This document shows positions 1-8,139 of a DNA stretch of 35,286 nucleotides, piece after piece (the stretch's first letter is position 1; each line of letters opens with the position of its first letter). The stretch is from contig CAAFZP010000088.1 of NCBI GenBank assembly GCA_900767585.1, positions 1-35,286 on the forward strand. Direction: 5' to 3'. The notes beneath the pieces are model-generated. The model searched no databases. It worked only from the letters and a program-made list of their open reading frames with translations, and had not been told where the DNA came from. This stretch comes from Lachnospiraceae bacterium (GTDB lineage Bacteria; Bacillota; Clostridia; Lachnospirales; Lachnospiraceae). The translations under genes were made by a program, and so were the position numbers.

Positions 1-61
1 ATAATTCAGATACAACAAGCAATACATCATAAAATAATTGGGATTTTAATGAAAAAAGAAA

Positions 62-194
62 TGCGTGCGGATCGATGCACGCACCTGTCATCACGCGAAG
101 CGTAGTGACAAGTAATATGTCACCGGATGAAACCGGTCGCCATACCCTGTATGCACAGGTTTTTCATCAACATGTTTATACTAACATGTTGGTG
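62..194 (+). other. Cluster of five hairpins in the leader region at the left edge
   Basis: The first 317 bases hold no gene that I can support. Five stem-loops are visible: 62-68/77-83 (TGCGTGC/GCACGCA); 87-96/100-109, interrupted by a 2-nt mismatch; 122-126/133-137 (ACCGG/CCGGT); 146-150/155-159 (CCTGT/ACAGG), followed by five T; and 165-174/185-194, a 10-bp stem with one G-T pair. The fourth could be a weak terminator for a gene left of the window. The region does not match any riboswitch consensus I can recall. The promoter of the downstream ABC gene lies 3' of the cluster, so the cluster belongs either to the upstream transcript or to an independent RNA. Confidence 0.5.
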
Positions 195-245
195 GGCAGT
201 TTGTAAAGGGGTAAATGAACAAAGACAGAATTGAGAAATAATGAG

Positions 246-274
246 TTGTGATTCTACTTGTACTTTGGTACAAT
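246..274 (+). promoter_or_regulatory. Sigma-A-type promoter for the ABC ATPase gene
   Basis: TTGTGA at 246-251 and TACAAT at 269-274 are separated by exactly 17 bp. The implied transcription start near 281 gives a leader of about 36 nt before the ATG at 318. This is inferred from consensus only. Confidence 0.6.
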
Positions 275-317
275 TATTTCGGTTTTTGTAAAAAAGAAGT
301 TACAGGGAGTTTGAATA

Positions 318-944
318 ATGCAAAATATTCAAATAAAAAATATATCGAAAGCCTATGGCGATAAGCAGGTGTTAAACCGTATCTCGAAAGAGTTTCCGGC
401 TGGAGAGACAACCGTGATCATGGGCGCGTCCGGCTGTGGCAAGACAACCCTGCTTCGGATTCTGCTTGGATTAGAAATGCCAGACAGCGGTGAAGTGTCA
501 GAGATGCCGGAAAAGGCAGCCGTATTATTTCAGGAAGATCGGCTGTGTGAGGATGTTTCTGCTTATGGGAATATCGCCCTTGTGCTGGAGCGTAAGGCAA
601 CGCGCGCGCAAAGGGAGGCACAGCGCCATAAGATAGAACACGAAGCGGCGCAGGTCGGTATCACAGTGGAAGACTTAAAGCAGAATGTCATGGAACTAAG
701 TGGTGGCATGCGGCGGAGAATCGCCCTGCTCCGGGCATTGTTGTACGATGCGGACTGCGTGATCTTAGATGAACCATTCAAAGGATTAGATGAAGAGACG
801 AAACAGATGGTGATGCGGTACGTGAAGGAAAAAACTGCGGGAAAGACCACATTTCTGGTGACACACGATGCTTCGGAAGCAGAATTTTTTGGCAGGAATA
901 TCTGGATGCTGCCGCAGGAAGATAAAAATATAAATCGAGAGTAA
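318..944 (+). CDS. ABC transporter ATP-binding protein, SsuB/TauB-like
   Basis: This is a 208-aa nucleotide-binding subunit that would energise import by an ABC transporter at the inner face of the membrane. The Walker A GASGCGKTT lies at residues 36-44, the Q-loop Gln at 72, the signature LSGGM at 127-131 (Met replaces the usual Gln), Walker B VILDEP at about 148-153 and the switch His at 183. The start ATG follows an AGGGAG box. Length and sequence style fit the nitrate/sulfonate/taurine/thiamine-precursor group (COG1116), but the substrate cannot be read. No permease or binding-protein gene is adjacent: upstream is 317 bp of hairpins and downstream a strong terminator, so the partners must lie left of the window or elsewhere. 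Confidence 0.85.
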   Translation: MQNIQIKNISKAYGDKQVLNRISKEFPAGETTVIMGASGCGKTTLLRILLGLEMPDSGEVSEMPEKAAVLFQEDRLCEDVSAYGNIALVLERKATRAQREAQRHKIEHEAAQVGITVEDLKQNVMELSGGMRRRIALLRALLYDADCVILDEPFKGLDEETKQMVMRYVKEKTAGKTTFLVTHDASEAEFFGRNIWMLPQEDKNINRE

Positions 945-953
945 AAATTTACT

Positions 954-990
954 AAAAAAAGAGACATAAATGATAGATGTCTCTTTTTTT
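954..990 (+). terminator. Rho-independent terminator after the ABC ATPase gene
   Basis: GAGACAT (961-967) pairs perfectly with ATGTCTC (977-983). An A-run precedes the stem and seven T follow it. The A-run/T-run symmetry makes it potentially bidirectional. Confidence 0.9.
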
Positions 991-1148
991 ATATGCGAAA
1001 ATACAGTATAATGTGAAGCATAGAAAAGCGGAAGATATGCAATGCTTTTTGCTTTTAGAATATCATATTATTTTCCGATATAGATGGCTGTTTCAACCAT
1101 CTGATTTCGTTTAATGACAGAAAAATAAAAGAACAAAGGAGTGTTGAA

Positions 1149-3842
1149 ATGAAGATTAATTATGTAGGAAATCAGGGCGACTTTACTATGGAGAATCCAG
1201 AGATGCTTAGTTATCTTTATTTTCCGATCGCAAATGAATCAGGGGTTATGAGTTCGGTTGCACCCGATCTCGCAGGCGACTCGAAGATGAGTCAGAATTC
1301 ATTCCTTATGCCACCGGTGAGCTGTGAGAACTTGCACAATGACAAGTCATCCAGAAATGTATGGTGCAAGATCAATGGCAAGACACTCTGGTCATTGACT
1401 GGACGTTCCGCTGCCCAGCAGGCAGAGCTTTTTACAGAGGACAAGGAGCCGACATATTTAGAGGCAGGCTTCATGCATCACAAGATCACACGTACGTCTG
1501 AGAGAAACGGTGTGAAGGCATCCCTTTCCAGCGTATCCCCGATCAGCGGCGAGAAGCTTGAACTTCTGAAGGTAGAGCTTACAAATATTTCAGAGAAAGA
1601 AATGACCATGCAGGTTGTAACTGCGATTCCGCTTTACGCAAGATCCGCAGACAACATCCGTGACCATCGTCATGTAACAGCATTGCTTCATCGTATCACA
1701 ACGAATGAGACAGGCATCCTTGTAAAGCCGACGATGACATTTGATGAGCGTGGACATAAGCGCAACGAGATTAACTACGGCGTATTCGGTGGAAATGAGA
1801 ACGAGACACCGATCGGTTATTATCCAATTGTAGAGGATTTCATCGGTGAGGGTGGAAATCTGGAGAACCCACGTGCACTTTACAAGAATCCGCTTGCACC
1901 ATATGCAAAGGGCGAAGGTATCGACGGCTACGAAGCATTGGGCGGCGTTGTATTTGCAGAGAAGAAGGTCGCTGCCGGTGAGACGATCTCCTATGTGATC
2001 GCAATGGGTTATGGAGACAGTGCAGAAGAGCTTACAGCAGCTGCCAATAAGTTCCTGAGTGTCAAGGCATTTGACAAGGCATGGGACGAGACAATCGCAT
2101 ACTGGCAGGAGAAGGTCAATGTCTCTTACCACACAGGCAACAAGGATTTCGACCAGTGGATGAAGTGGGTAAGCTTCCAGCCGATGCTCCGTCGGATCTA
2201 TGGATGTTCGTTCCTTCCACATCATGATTATGGTAAGGGTGGCCGTGGATGGCGTGACCTGTGGCAGGATTGTCTGGCACTTCTGATCATGAATCCGGAC
2301 GGCGTGCGTCAGATGCTGATCGACAACTTCGGCGGTGTGCGTCTCGATGGTACAAACGCAACGATCATCGGAAGCAAGCAGGGCGAATTTATCGCTGACC
2401 GTAACGGTATCGCGCGTGTATGGATGGATCACGGCGTATGGCCATATCTGACAACGGAACTTTATATCAATCAGACAGGAGACTTGGATATCCTGTTAGA
2501 AGAAAATACATATTTCAAGGATCTCCTGATCTGTCGTGGTGAGGACCGCGATACAGACTGGGATATCTCACAGGGCGAAAAGCAGAAGGACGCAGCAGGA
2601 AATGTATACTCCGGAACATTGTTAGAGCATCTGCTCATCCAGAATCTGTCTTCGTTCTATGATGTTGGAGATCACAATGAGATCCGCCTGCGTGGTGCAG
2701 ACTGGAACGACGCACTCGATATGGCAGCACAGCGTGGTGAGAGCGTCGCATTTACAACGATGTACGCAGATAATATGGATCACATCGCAGAATTGCTTGC
2801 AGCATTTGAGGCATCCGGCAGAAAGACAGTGAAGATCGCAAAGGAGATGCAGCAGCTTCTCGTATCCGGTGCAGATCTGTATGATGACGTAGCGAAGAAA
2901 CGTGAAGTCCTGATGAACTACTGCGAGACATGCAGACATACATTATCCGGCGAGAAGGTAGAGATCTCTGTATCAGAGCTTGCTGCAAACCTCAAGGAAA
3001 AGGCAGACTGGATGCGTGAGCACATCCGCAAGACCGAGTGGGTACAGACTGCAGAGGGCGACGGCTTCTTCAACGGTTATTATGATAATTCCGGTAAGGC
3101 AGTTGAAGGTGATGTAAATGGTGACGTCCGTATGATGCTTACCTCACAGGTATTTACGATCATGTCGAAGACAGCAACCGACGAGCAGATCGCAGAGATC
3201 GTGAAGTCCGCAGACAAGTATCTGTATGATGCATCTGTTGGCGGTTACCGTCTGAACACCGATTTCCATGAGGTGAAGATGGATCTTGGACGTATGTTTG
3301 GATTTGCGTATGGACATAAGGAAAATGGTGCCGTGTTCTGCCACATGGCAACGATGTTTGGAAATGCACTTTATACAAGAGGCTTCGCGAAGGAAGCATA
3401 TAAGGTATTTAACACATTATTTGAGCACTGCAATGATGTTGAGAAGAGCCGCATCTATCCGGGCGTGCCGGAGTATGTCGATGCAAAGGGACGTGGCGTG
3501 TATCACTATCTGACCGGCGCTGCAAGCTGGCTGCTTGTAACGGTAATCACACAGATGTTTGGTGTGCGCGGACAGATGGGAGATCTGGCATTTGTACCAC
3601 AGCTTCTGCCGGAGCAGTTCGATGCAAATGGAGAAGCAGGACTTTCTATGATCTTTGCGGACAGAAATGTCAAGATCGTTATGAAGAATGCAGAGAAGAA
3701 GGCGCCGGCCGATTACAAGGTAAGTGCAATCACAATCGATGGCACTGCTTACGACTTTGCCGGAACACCAGTGATCAAGCGTGCAGATATCGAGGCACTT
3801 TCCAAGGATGCACAGCACACGATCGAAGTGACACTTGCTTAG
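1149..3842 (+). CDS. GH94 family glycoside phosphorylase, laminaribiose/beta-1,3-oligoglucoside phosphorylase-like
   Basis: This is an 897-aa cytoplasmic inverting phosphorylase that would split a beta-glucoside with inorganic phosphate to give alpha-glucose 1-phosphate. The family layout is visible: an N-terminal beta-sandwich, then an (alpha/alpha)6 barrel with GGRGWRDLWQD (about residues 364-374) and RGADWND (515-521). The latter is the segment that carries the general-acid Asp in GH94 enzymes. The N-terminus (YLYFPIANESG, about residues 22-32) resembles what I remember of laminaribiose-type enzymes rather than classic cellobiose phosphorylases, so a beta-1,3 specificity is my preferred but unproven call. 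AAAGGAG at 1134-1140 sets the start. A TATAAT at 1007-1012 is a possible -10 box but has no good -35. There is no signal peptide, and no transporter or endo-glucanase gene in the window. Confidence 0.85.
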   Translation: MKINYVGNQGDFTMENPEMLSYLYFPIANESGVMSSVAPDLAGDSKMSQNSFLMPPVSCENLHNDKSSRNVWCKINGKTLWSLTGRSAAQQAELFTEDKEPTYLEAGFMHHKITRTSERNGVKASLSSVSPISGEKLELLKVELTNISEKEMTMQVVTAIPLYARSADNIRDHRHVTALLHRITTNETGILVKPTMTFDERGHKRNEINYGVFGGNENETPIGYYPIVEDFIGEGGNLENPRALYKNPLAPYAKGEGIDGYEALGGVVFAEKKVAAGETISYVIAMGYGDSAEELTAAANKFLSVKAFDKAWDETIAYWQEKVNVSYHTGNKDFDQWMKWVSFQPMLRRIYGCSFLPHHDYGKGGRGWRDLWQDCLALLIMNPDGVRQMLIDNFGGVRLDGTNATIIGSKQGEFIADRNGIARVWMDHGVWPYLTTELYINQTGDLDILLEENTYFKDLLICRGEDRDTDWDISQGEKQKDAAGNVYSGTLLEHLLIQNLSSFYDVGDHNEIRLRGADWNDALDMAAQRGESVAFTTMYADNMDHIAELLAAFEASGRKTVKIAKEMQQLLVSGADLYDDVAKKREVLMNYCETCRHTLSGEKVEISVSELAANLKEKADWMREHIRKTEWVQTAEGDGFFNGYYDNSGKAVEGDVNGDVRMMLTSQVFTIMSKTATDEQIAEIVKSADKYLYDASVGGYRLNTDFHEVKMDLGRMFGFAYGHKENGAVFCHMATMFGNALYTRGFAKEAYKVFNTLFEHCNDVEKSRIYPGVPEYVDAKGRGVYHYLTGAASWLLVTVITQMFGVRGQMGDLAFVPQLLPEQFDANGEAGLSMIFADRNVKIVMKNAEKKAPADYKVSAITIDGTAYDFAGTPVIKRADIEALSKDAQHTIEVTLA

Positions 3843-3883
3843 AAGGTAAAAATGACGCAAGGTGAAAGATGGTTATGATATTA

Positions 3884-4175
3884 CCGACAATTGCAAGGTC
3901 AAGGAGGCAGGTTGCATATATTTCAATATTGTTTCATGAAAATATACGATATGTTTGAACCTTAGAAGTTCTTGATGTTCCAGAACATGGTAGCCATGTT
4001 TGAACACGATGTTCAAACAAGCCGTCACTGAGCCATGGATGGCGAATTGGCGGCGGTGGCGGATGGTAGAGATATGTGAATTGGAACATTTAGAACTTCT
4101 TAGGTTCAATACATTGTATATTGAATGAATGATATTGAAATATATGTTAGACGATTTGAGGTCTGCAATTGTCGG
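3884..4175 (+). repeat. Long-hairpin intergenic element, copy 1 (full length)
   Basis: This 292-bp quasi-palindrome fills most of the gap between the GH94 gene and the cupin gene. Ends are CCGACAATTGC (3884-3894) and its complement (4165-4175). The arms of about 95 nt include a perfect 15-bp match, 3915-3929 with 4132-4146, and an inner match, 3975-3981 with 4083-4089. The 101-nt centre (3982-4082) has hairpin A (3985-3990/3994-3999), hairpin B (TTTGAACA 3999-4006, loop CGA, TGTTCAAA 4010-4017) and hairpin C (GCCGTCA 4021-4027/TGGCGGC 4048-4054, with GCCA 4032-4035/TGGC 4040-4043 inside). It matches the copy at 26175-26465 in core sequence, order and length. Confidence 0.9.
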
Positions 4176-4197
4176 AACAGATAGAAAGGAAAAGAAC

Positions 4198-4599
4198 ATG
4201 GAAGGAATTGAAATTATAGATTTTCAGCCGGAAGGCTACAAACCACTTGTGGATTACGAAAGCTGGAGAGTCGCAGTCTTAAAGTTCTGCGACGACCTGC
4301 TGATCGAGAATGTAAAGACAATGCAGAAGCATTTATATACGGATGAGGTATTCGTACTGGTACAGGGACATTGTACATTGTTCCTTGCAGGCGAGGGCGA
4401 CAAGCCGGGCAAGATCACAGCCGTACACATGGAGCCGCACAAGATCTACAACATCAAGAAAGGTACATGGCACAACCATATCATGGATACCGACGGCGAA
4501 GTCGTAATCGTGGAAAACCGCGACACCTGCGACGACAACTCCCCAATCCTGCCACTCAACGAGGCACAGATCAAGGAATTATACGCCGCCGCAAAGTAA
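4198..4599 (+). CDS. Small single-domain cupin protein between two phosphorylase genes
   Basis: This is a 133-aa cytoplasmic protein predicted to form one cupin beta-barrel. The first cupin box is seen in KHLYTDEVFVLVQG, followed by KGTWHNHIMD for the second; the His and Glu residues could bind a metal. Small cupins of this kind include sugar-binding and isomerase-like proteins, but no specific function can be assigned. The start at 4198 is chosen because GAAAGGA (4184-4190) sits just upstream; an in-frame start at 4129 would place 23 residues inside the repeat element. Its position between GH94 and GH161-like genes, with repeat elements on both sides, suggests a role in handling the sugar or sugar phosphate of that pathway (inference). 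Confidence 0.75.
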   Translation: MEGIEIIDFQPEGYKPLVDYESWRVAVLKFCDDLLIENVKTMQKHLYTDEVFVLVQGHCTLFLAGEGDKPGKITAVHMEPHKIYNIKKGTWHNHIMDTDGEVVIVENRDTCDDNSPILPLNEAQIKELYAAAK

Positions 4600-4639
4600 A
4601 AATTGCAGTCAAAGATAGCTTAGATTTATAGATAAAACA

Positions 4640-4831
4640 GGATAATTGAACGGCTATTTATGTATAGTCGTGAAACGCAATACCATATAGTACATCACAT
4701 AAGATTCATTGCACGAGATAAGATTTAGTACTTCTTAGTTCCAATACATTTATATCATATCTCGTGCGAATGAATTTATGTGTTGGAAAATATATGCGTT
4801 TCACGACGGATGCAATAGATTACAATTATCC
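4640..4831 (+). repeat. Long-hairpin intergenic element, copy 3 (central domain deleted)
   Basis: This 192-bp inverted repeat lies between the cupin gene and the large phosphorylase gene. Ends are GGATAATTG (4640-4648) and CAATTATCC (4823-4831). Long arm matches are 4667-4679 with 4795-4807 (13 bp, perfect), 4696-4702 with 4776-4782 and 4711-4720 with 4758-4767 (10 bp). The 37-nt loop (4721-4757) keeps only the right-hand inner motif ATTTAGTACTTCTTAGTTCC, shared with the two full copies. The left inner arm and the whole 101-nt hairpin core are missing, so this is an internally deleted relative in the same orientation. Confidence 0.85.
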
Positions 4832-4854
4832 GTCATTATTAGAAAGGGAAAAAT

Positions 4855-7800
4855 ATGTTTGACAATAAGAACCGCTTTGTAATAGAAAACTACAACAGAC
4901 AGTCCTGTTTCGCAAGCTTCCTCCCGGGCATCAGCGGTATCCACGGAACCCCGCTCTGGAACTTCTACGTAAACCGCGGACAGGCAATCTGCAGCTTCGG
5001 TTCAGAGAACAAAGACCATTCCATCATGGAATTTTATCCGGCACATCAGTCCTACCAGTTCACAAAGACAATGGGCTTCCGCACATTTCTGAAGGTGGAC
5101 GGAACATTCTACGAGCCGTTTGTGGACGACGATATGCCGCATAAGATGTACATCGGTATGAACGAGCTGGAGATTGAGGAGACAAATGAAGCACTTGGCA
5201 TCAAGGTGAATGTTCTGTACTACACAATGCCGAACGAGCGTCTCGGCGGTCTGGTCCGTACTGTGACGATCACGAATCTCGCTGGTGCGAAGAAGGACGT
5301 GGAAGTGTTAGATGGTATGCCGGCACTGCTTCCATACGGTATCGCATTAAAGGATATGAAGGAGACAGCGCAGACGACCAAGGCGTGGATGCAGGTCGAG
5401 GATGTAAACGAGAAGCTGCCATATTACCGTGTGCGTATCGCACTTGCCGATGCGGCAGAGGTTTCCGAGGTAGAGGCAGGAAACTTCATGGTATCTGTGA
5501 ACAAGGATGGCGAAAAGCTTCCGATCATCGCCGATCCGGAACTGATCTTTGATTACGATACAAGTCTGGCAAAGCCGGTGAAATTCTTCCAGACAGAGGT
5601 ACTTGCACTTGCAGCAGAGCATCAACTTTGTGCCAATCAGGTACCGGCAGGGTTTGCGTGCGCACATGAGGAGATCACAGACAGCTATACAATCTACTCT
5701 GTATATGGTCAGGCAGGCACGAAGGAGTTGTTCCATACATTTGCGGATGCTGGCCTGGATGCAGCATATTTTGCGAGAAAACATGAAGAAAATGATGCGA
5801 TCATCAATGAACTTGCAGACACGATCGCAACGACAACGGCAGATCCTGTCTTCGATGCGTACTGCAAGCAGACATACATTGACAACGTCCTGCGTGGCGG
5901 ATATCCGGTGAAGCTTCCGGGTGGACATATCTTCTATGTATATTCCAGAAAGCACGGCGATGTGGAGCGTGATTACAATTTCTTCTCCATGCTTCCGGAA
6001 TATTACTCACAGGGGAATGGAAACTTCCGTGATGTAAACCAGAACCGTCGAAGTGATATCTATTTTGCAAACTTCGTCGGCGATTACAATATCAAGGTAT
6101 TTTACGATCTGCTGCAGTTGGATGGCTACAATCCATTGCAGGTAAAGCAGATTACATACTCATTAAAGCCGGATGCAGAAGCAGAAGTGCTCTCCTATGT
6201 AACGGAGAATGTGGATGTTCTGAAAAACTTGTTTGCAAAACCATTTACACCGGGTAAATTATATGCGCAGATCTACAACAAGAAGGTTGGGCTTACCATC
6301 GAGGAAGATGCGTTCTTCACGGTTGTGATGGAAAAAAGCGTCGAGAATCTGAATGCAGATTTCGGTGAGGGCTACTGGAGTGACCACTGGACATACAATC
6401 TCGATCTTGTGGACGCATATCTGTCTGTCTATCCGGAGAAGGAAGAGACAATGCTCTTTGACGAGAAAGACTATACTTACTATGAGTCAAAGGCAACTGT
6501 GCTTCCGCGTGTGAAGCGGTATGTCAAGACAGACAAGGGTGTCAGACAGTACCATTCTATCGATGAGGAGAAGAAGGCAGAGGTAGCCTTCGACAAGGCA
6601 CGTACCGCATATGGAAAGGGCGAGGTCTATACATCAAACCTTGCAACGAAGCTTGTGCTGATGTGTACACTCAAGTTCGATGCACTCGATATGAAGGGCA
6701 TCGGTGTCGAGATGGAAGGTGGAAAGCCGGGCTGGTATGACGCGTTAAATGGTCTGCCGGGATTATTCGGTTCTTCTGTCTGCGAGACATACGAATTACA
6801 GCGGATGTTATTGTTCCTGCGTGAGGAGCTTGCGAAGTTTGACCGTGCGGTAGACGTTCCTGCAGAGCTTGCCGAACTGATTGACAAGACAGATGCGGCA
6901 CTGCAAGCTTATACAAAGGGCGGTGACCGTCTGGCGGTATGGAATGCAGTGAATATTGCGAAGGAAGCATATCGTGAGAAGACCGCATTTGGCATTGATG
7001 GAAAAGAAGAGACGATTCCGGCTGCAACACTTGTTGCAACTCTTGACCGTATGATCGCATATGTAGAGGAAGGAATTGAACTTGGTTGTGCGATGAAAGA
7101 TGGCATTGCACCGGCATATATGGCATACAGCATGTCGGATTACACAGAGCAGAACGGCGTGATCACACCGGAGAATCTGCAGGTCGTAGATATCCCGTTG
7201 TTCTTGGAGGGACCGGTTCGTTACCTGAAACTGCCACAGACACATGAGGCGAAGGAAGCACTTTACGAGAAGGTAAAGGCTTCGGAGATGTATGCCAAGA
7301 AGCTTGATATGTATAAGGTCAATGCACCACTTGCGAAATGCTCTTACGAGATCGGGCGTGCACGAGCATTCTCCCCAGGCTGGCTGGAGAATGAATCCAT
7401 CTGGCTGCATATGGAGTACAAATATTTACTGGAGCTGCTCAAATCCGGACTGTATGAAGAGTATTTCGCAGACTTAAAGAAGATGGGCGTTCCATTCCTG
7501 CCTTATGAGACATATGGCAGAAGTCCGCTCGAGAATTCATCCTTCTTAGTAAGCTCTGCAAACTTCAATGAGAAGATTCACGGAAAGGGCTTTGTCGCAA
7601 GACTGAGTGGTTCAACCGCAGAGTTCTTACAGATGTGGGAACTCATGATGAACGGCGATAAGTTATTTACAATGCAGGATGGCGTACTTACATTTAAGCT
7701 TGCACCGGCAGTTCCGGCATATCTTGTGAAGGATGATGGCAAGGTAGAGGCAACGCTGTTTGGTAAGATCAAGGTCGTATACAACTGCGGAGGCAAACGG

Positions 7801-7953
7801 GATCTGATTCCGGGACAGTATGTTGTGAAGTCTTATGCGTTGTCTATGGAAGATGGTACAACGAAGCAAGTCGATGCAGCATATATATCGGGTGAGCCGG
7901 CAGAAGAAATCCGAAACGGTGCAGTCCGGCAGATCGACGTAACGCTTGCCTAG
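4855..7953 (+). CDS. Large cellobiose-phosphorylase-like protein, probable GH161/GH149 beta-1,3-glucan phosphorylase
   Basis: This is a 1032-aa cytoplasmic protein with no signal peptide, started after GAAAGGG (4841-4847). It has the same general plan as GH94 (N-terminal sandwich, helical barrel) but is longer and lacks the GH94 ADWND motif. Recognisable barrel segments are GNGNFRDVNQNRRSDIYF (about residues 390-407), EGYWSDHWTYNLDLVDAYL (about 505-523, with a candidate catalytic Asp at 510) and FSPGWLENESIWLHMEYKY (about 840-858). Size and motif style point to the clan GH-Q phosphorylases GH161 or GH149, which act on beta-1,3-gluco-oligosaccharides; the family was assigned from memory, without a search. 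Pairing with a GH94 gene suggests stepwise phosphorolysis of longer chains by this enzyme and of the disaccharide by GH94. Confidence 0.65.
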   Translation: MFDNKNRFVIENYNRQSCFASFLPGISGIHGTPLWNFYVNRGQAICSFGSENKDHSIMEFYPAHQSYQFTKTMGFRTFLKVDGTFYEPFVDDDMPHKMYIGMNELEIEETNEALGIKVNVLYYTMPNERLGGLVRTVTITNLAGAKKDVEVLDGMPALLPYGIALKDMKETAQTTKAWMQVEDVNEKLPYYRVRIALADAAEVSEVEAGNFMVSVNKDGEKLPIIADPELIFDYDTSLAKPVKFFQTEVLALAAEHQLCANQVPAGFACAHEEITDSYTIYSVYGQAGTKELFHTFADAGLDAAYFARKHEENDAIINELADTIATTTADPVFDAYCKQTYIDNVLRGGYPVKLPGGHIFYVYSRKHGDVERDYNFFSMLPEYYSQGNGNFRDVNQNRRSDIYFANFVGDYNIKVFYDLLQLDGYNPLQVKQITYSLKPDAEAEVLSYVTENVDVLKNLFAKPFTPGKLYAQIYNKKVGLTIEEDAFFTVVMEKSVENLNADFGEGYWSDHWTYNLDLVDAYLSVYPEKEETMLFDEKDYTYYESKATVLPRVKRYVKTDKGVRQYHSIDEEKKAEVAFDKARTAYGKGEVYTSNLATKLVLMCTLKFDALDMKGIGVEMEGGKPGWYDALNGLPGLFGSSVCETYELQRMLLFLREELAKFDRAVDVPAELAELIDKTDAALQAYTKGGDRLAVWNAVNIAKEAYREKTAFGIDGKEETIPAATLVATLDRMIAYVEEGIELGCAMKDGIAPAYMAYSMSDYTEQNGVITPENLQVVDIPLFLEGPVRYLKLPQTHEAKEALYEKVKASEMYAKKLDMYKVNAPLAKCSYEIGRARAFSPGWLENESIWLHMEYKYLLELLKSGLYEEYFADLKKMGVPFLPYETYGRSPLENSSFLVSSANFNEKIHGKGFVARLSGSTAEFLQMWELMMNGDKLFTMQDGVLTFKLAPAVPAYLVKDDGKVEATLFGKIKVVYNCGGKRDLIPGQYVVKSYALSMEDGTTKQVDAAYISGEPAEEIRNGAVRQIDVTLA

Positions 7954-8061
7954 ATCTTTAAAGTGGCTGCTTGACCGACTCTTTGTGTGACATAGGGGAG
8001 TCCGGGCGTAAAGTATAATATGAGTTCCCCGCGTGCAATGCATGAGCCGGAAAGAAAGTTC

Positions 8062-8090
8062 GTGACAAAAACGGGAAAATTATATATAAT
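8062..8090 (+). promoter_or_regulatory. Sigma-A-type promoter for the L,D-transpeptidase gene
   Basis: GTGACA (8062-8067) and TATAAT (8085-8090) are separated by 17 bp. The start site would be near 8097, about 43 nt before the ATG. Upstream, 7978-8030 contains overlapping short complementarities (GACTC/GAGTC and GGGGA/TCCCC) but no U-tract, so I do not call a terminator there. Confidence 0.7.
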
Positions 8091-8139
8091 AAAAGACAAT
8101 TATGTGATTTACAAATAAAATCAGAGGAGAAATGGAAAA

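Noticed and set aside
122..138. Resemblance of GGATGAAACCGGTC to a hammerhead ribozyme core
   Set aside because: There is no stem II between the GATGA-like and GAAAC-like parts, and the bases form a simple hairpin.
1590..2432. Long minus-strand reading frame (280 codons) opposite the GH94 gene
   Set aside because: It lies wholly within a well-supported gene on the other strand, has Cys/His-rich low-plausibility protein sequence, and no ribosome binding site.
3884..4175. Simple MITE interpretation of the long-hairpin element
   Set aside because: Ends share an AATTG core, as mobile elements would, but no target-site duplication is visible at any of the three copies, and the divergent yet self-complementary arms fit poorly with independent decay of a transposon. 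It is not excluded.
4129..4197. Longer start of the cupin gene
   Set aside because: Those codons lie in the right arm of the long-hairpin element, and a good ribosome binding site precedes ATG 4198.
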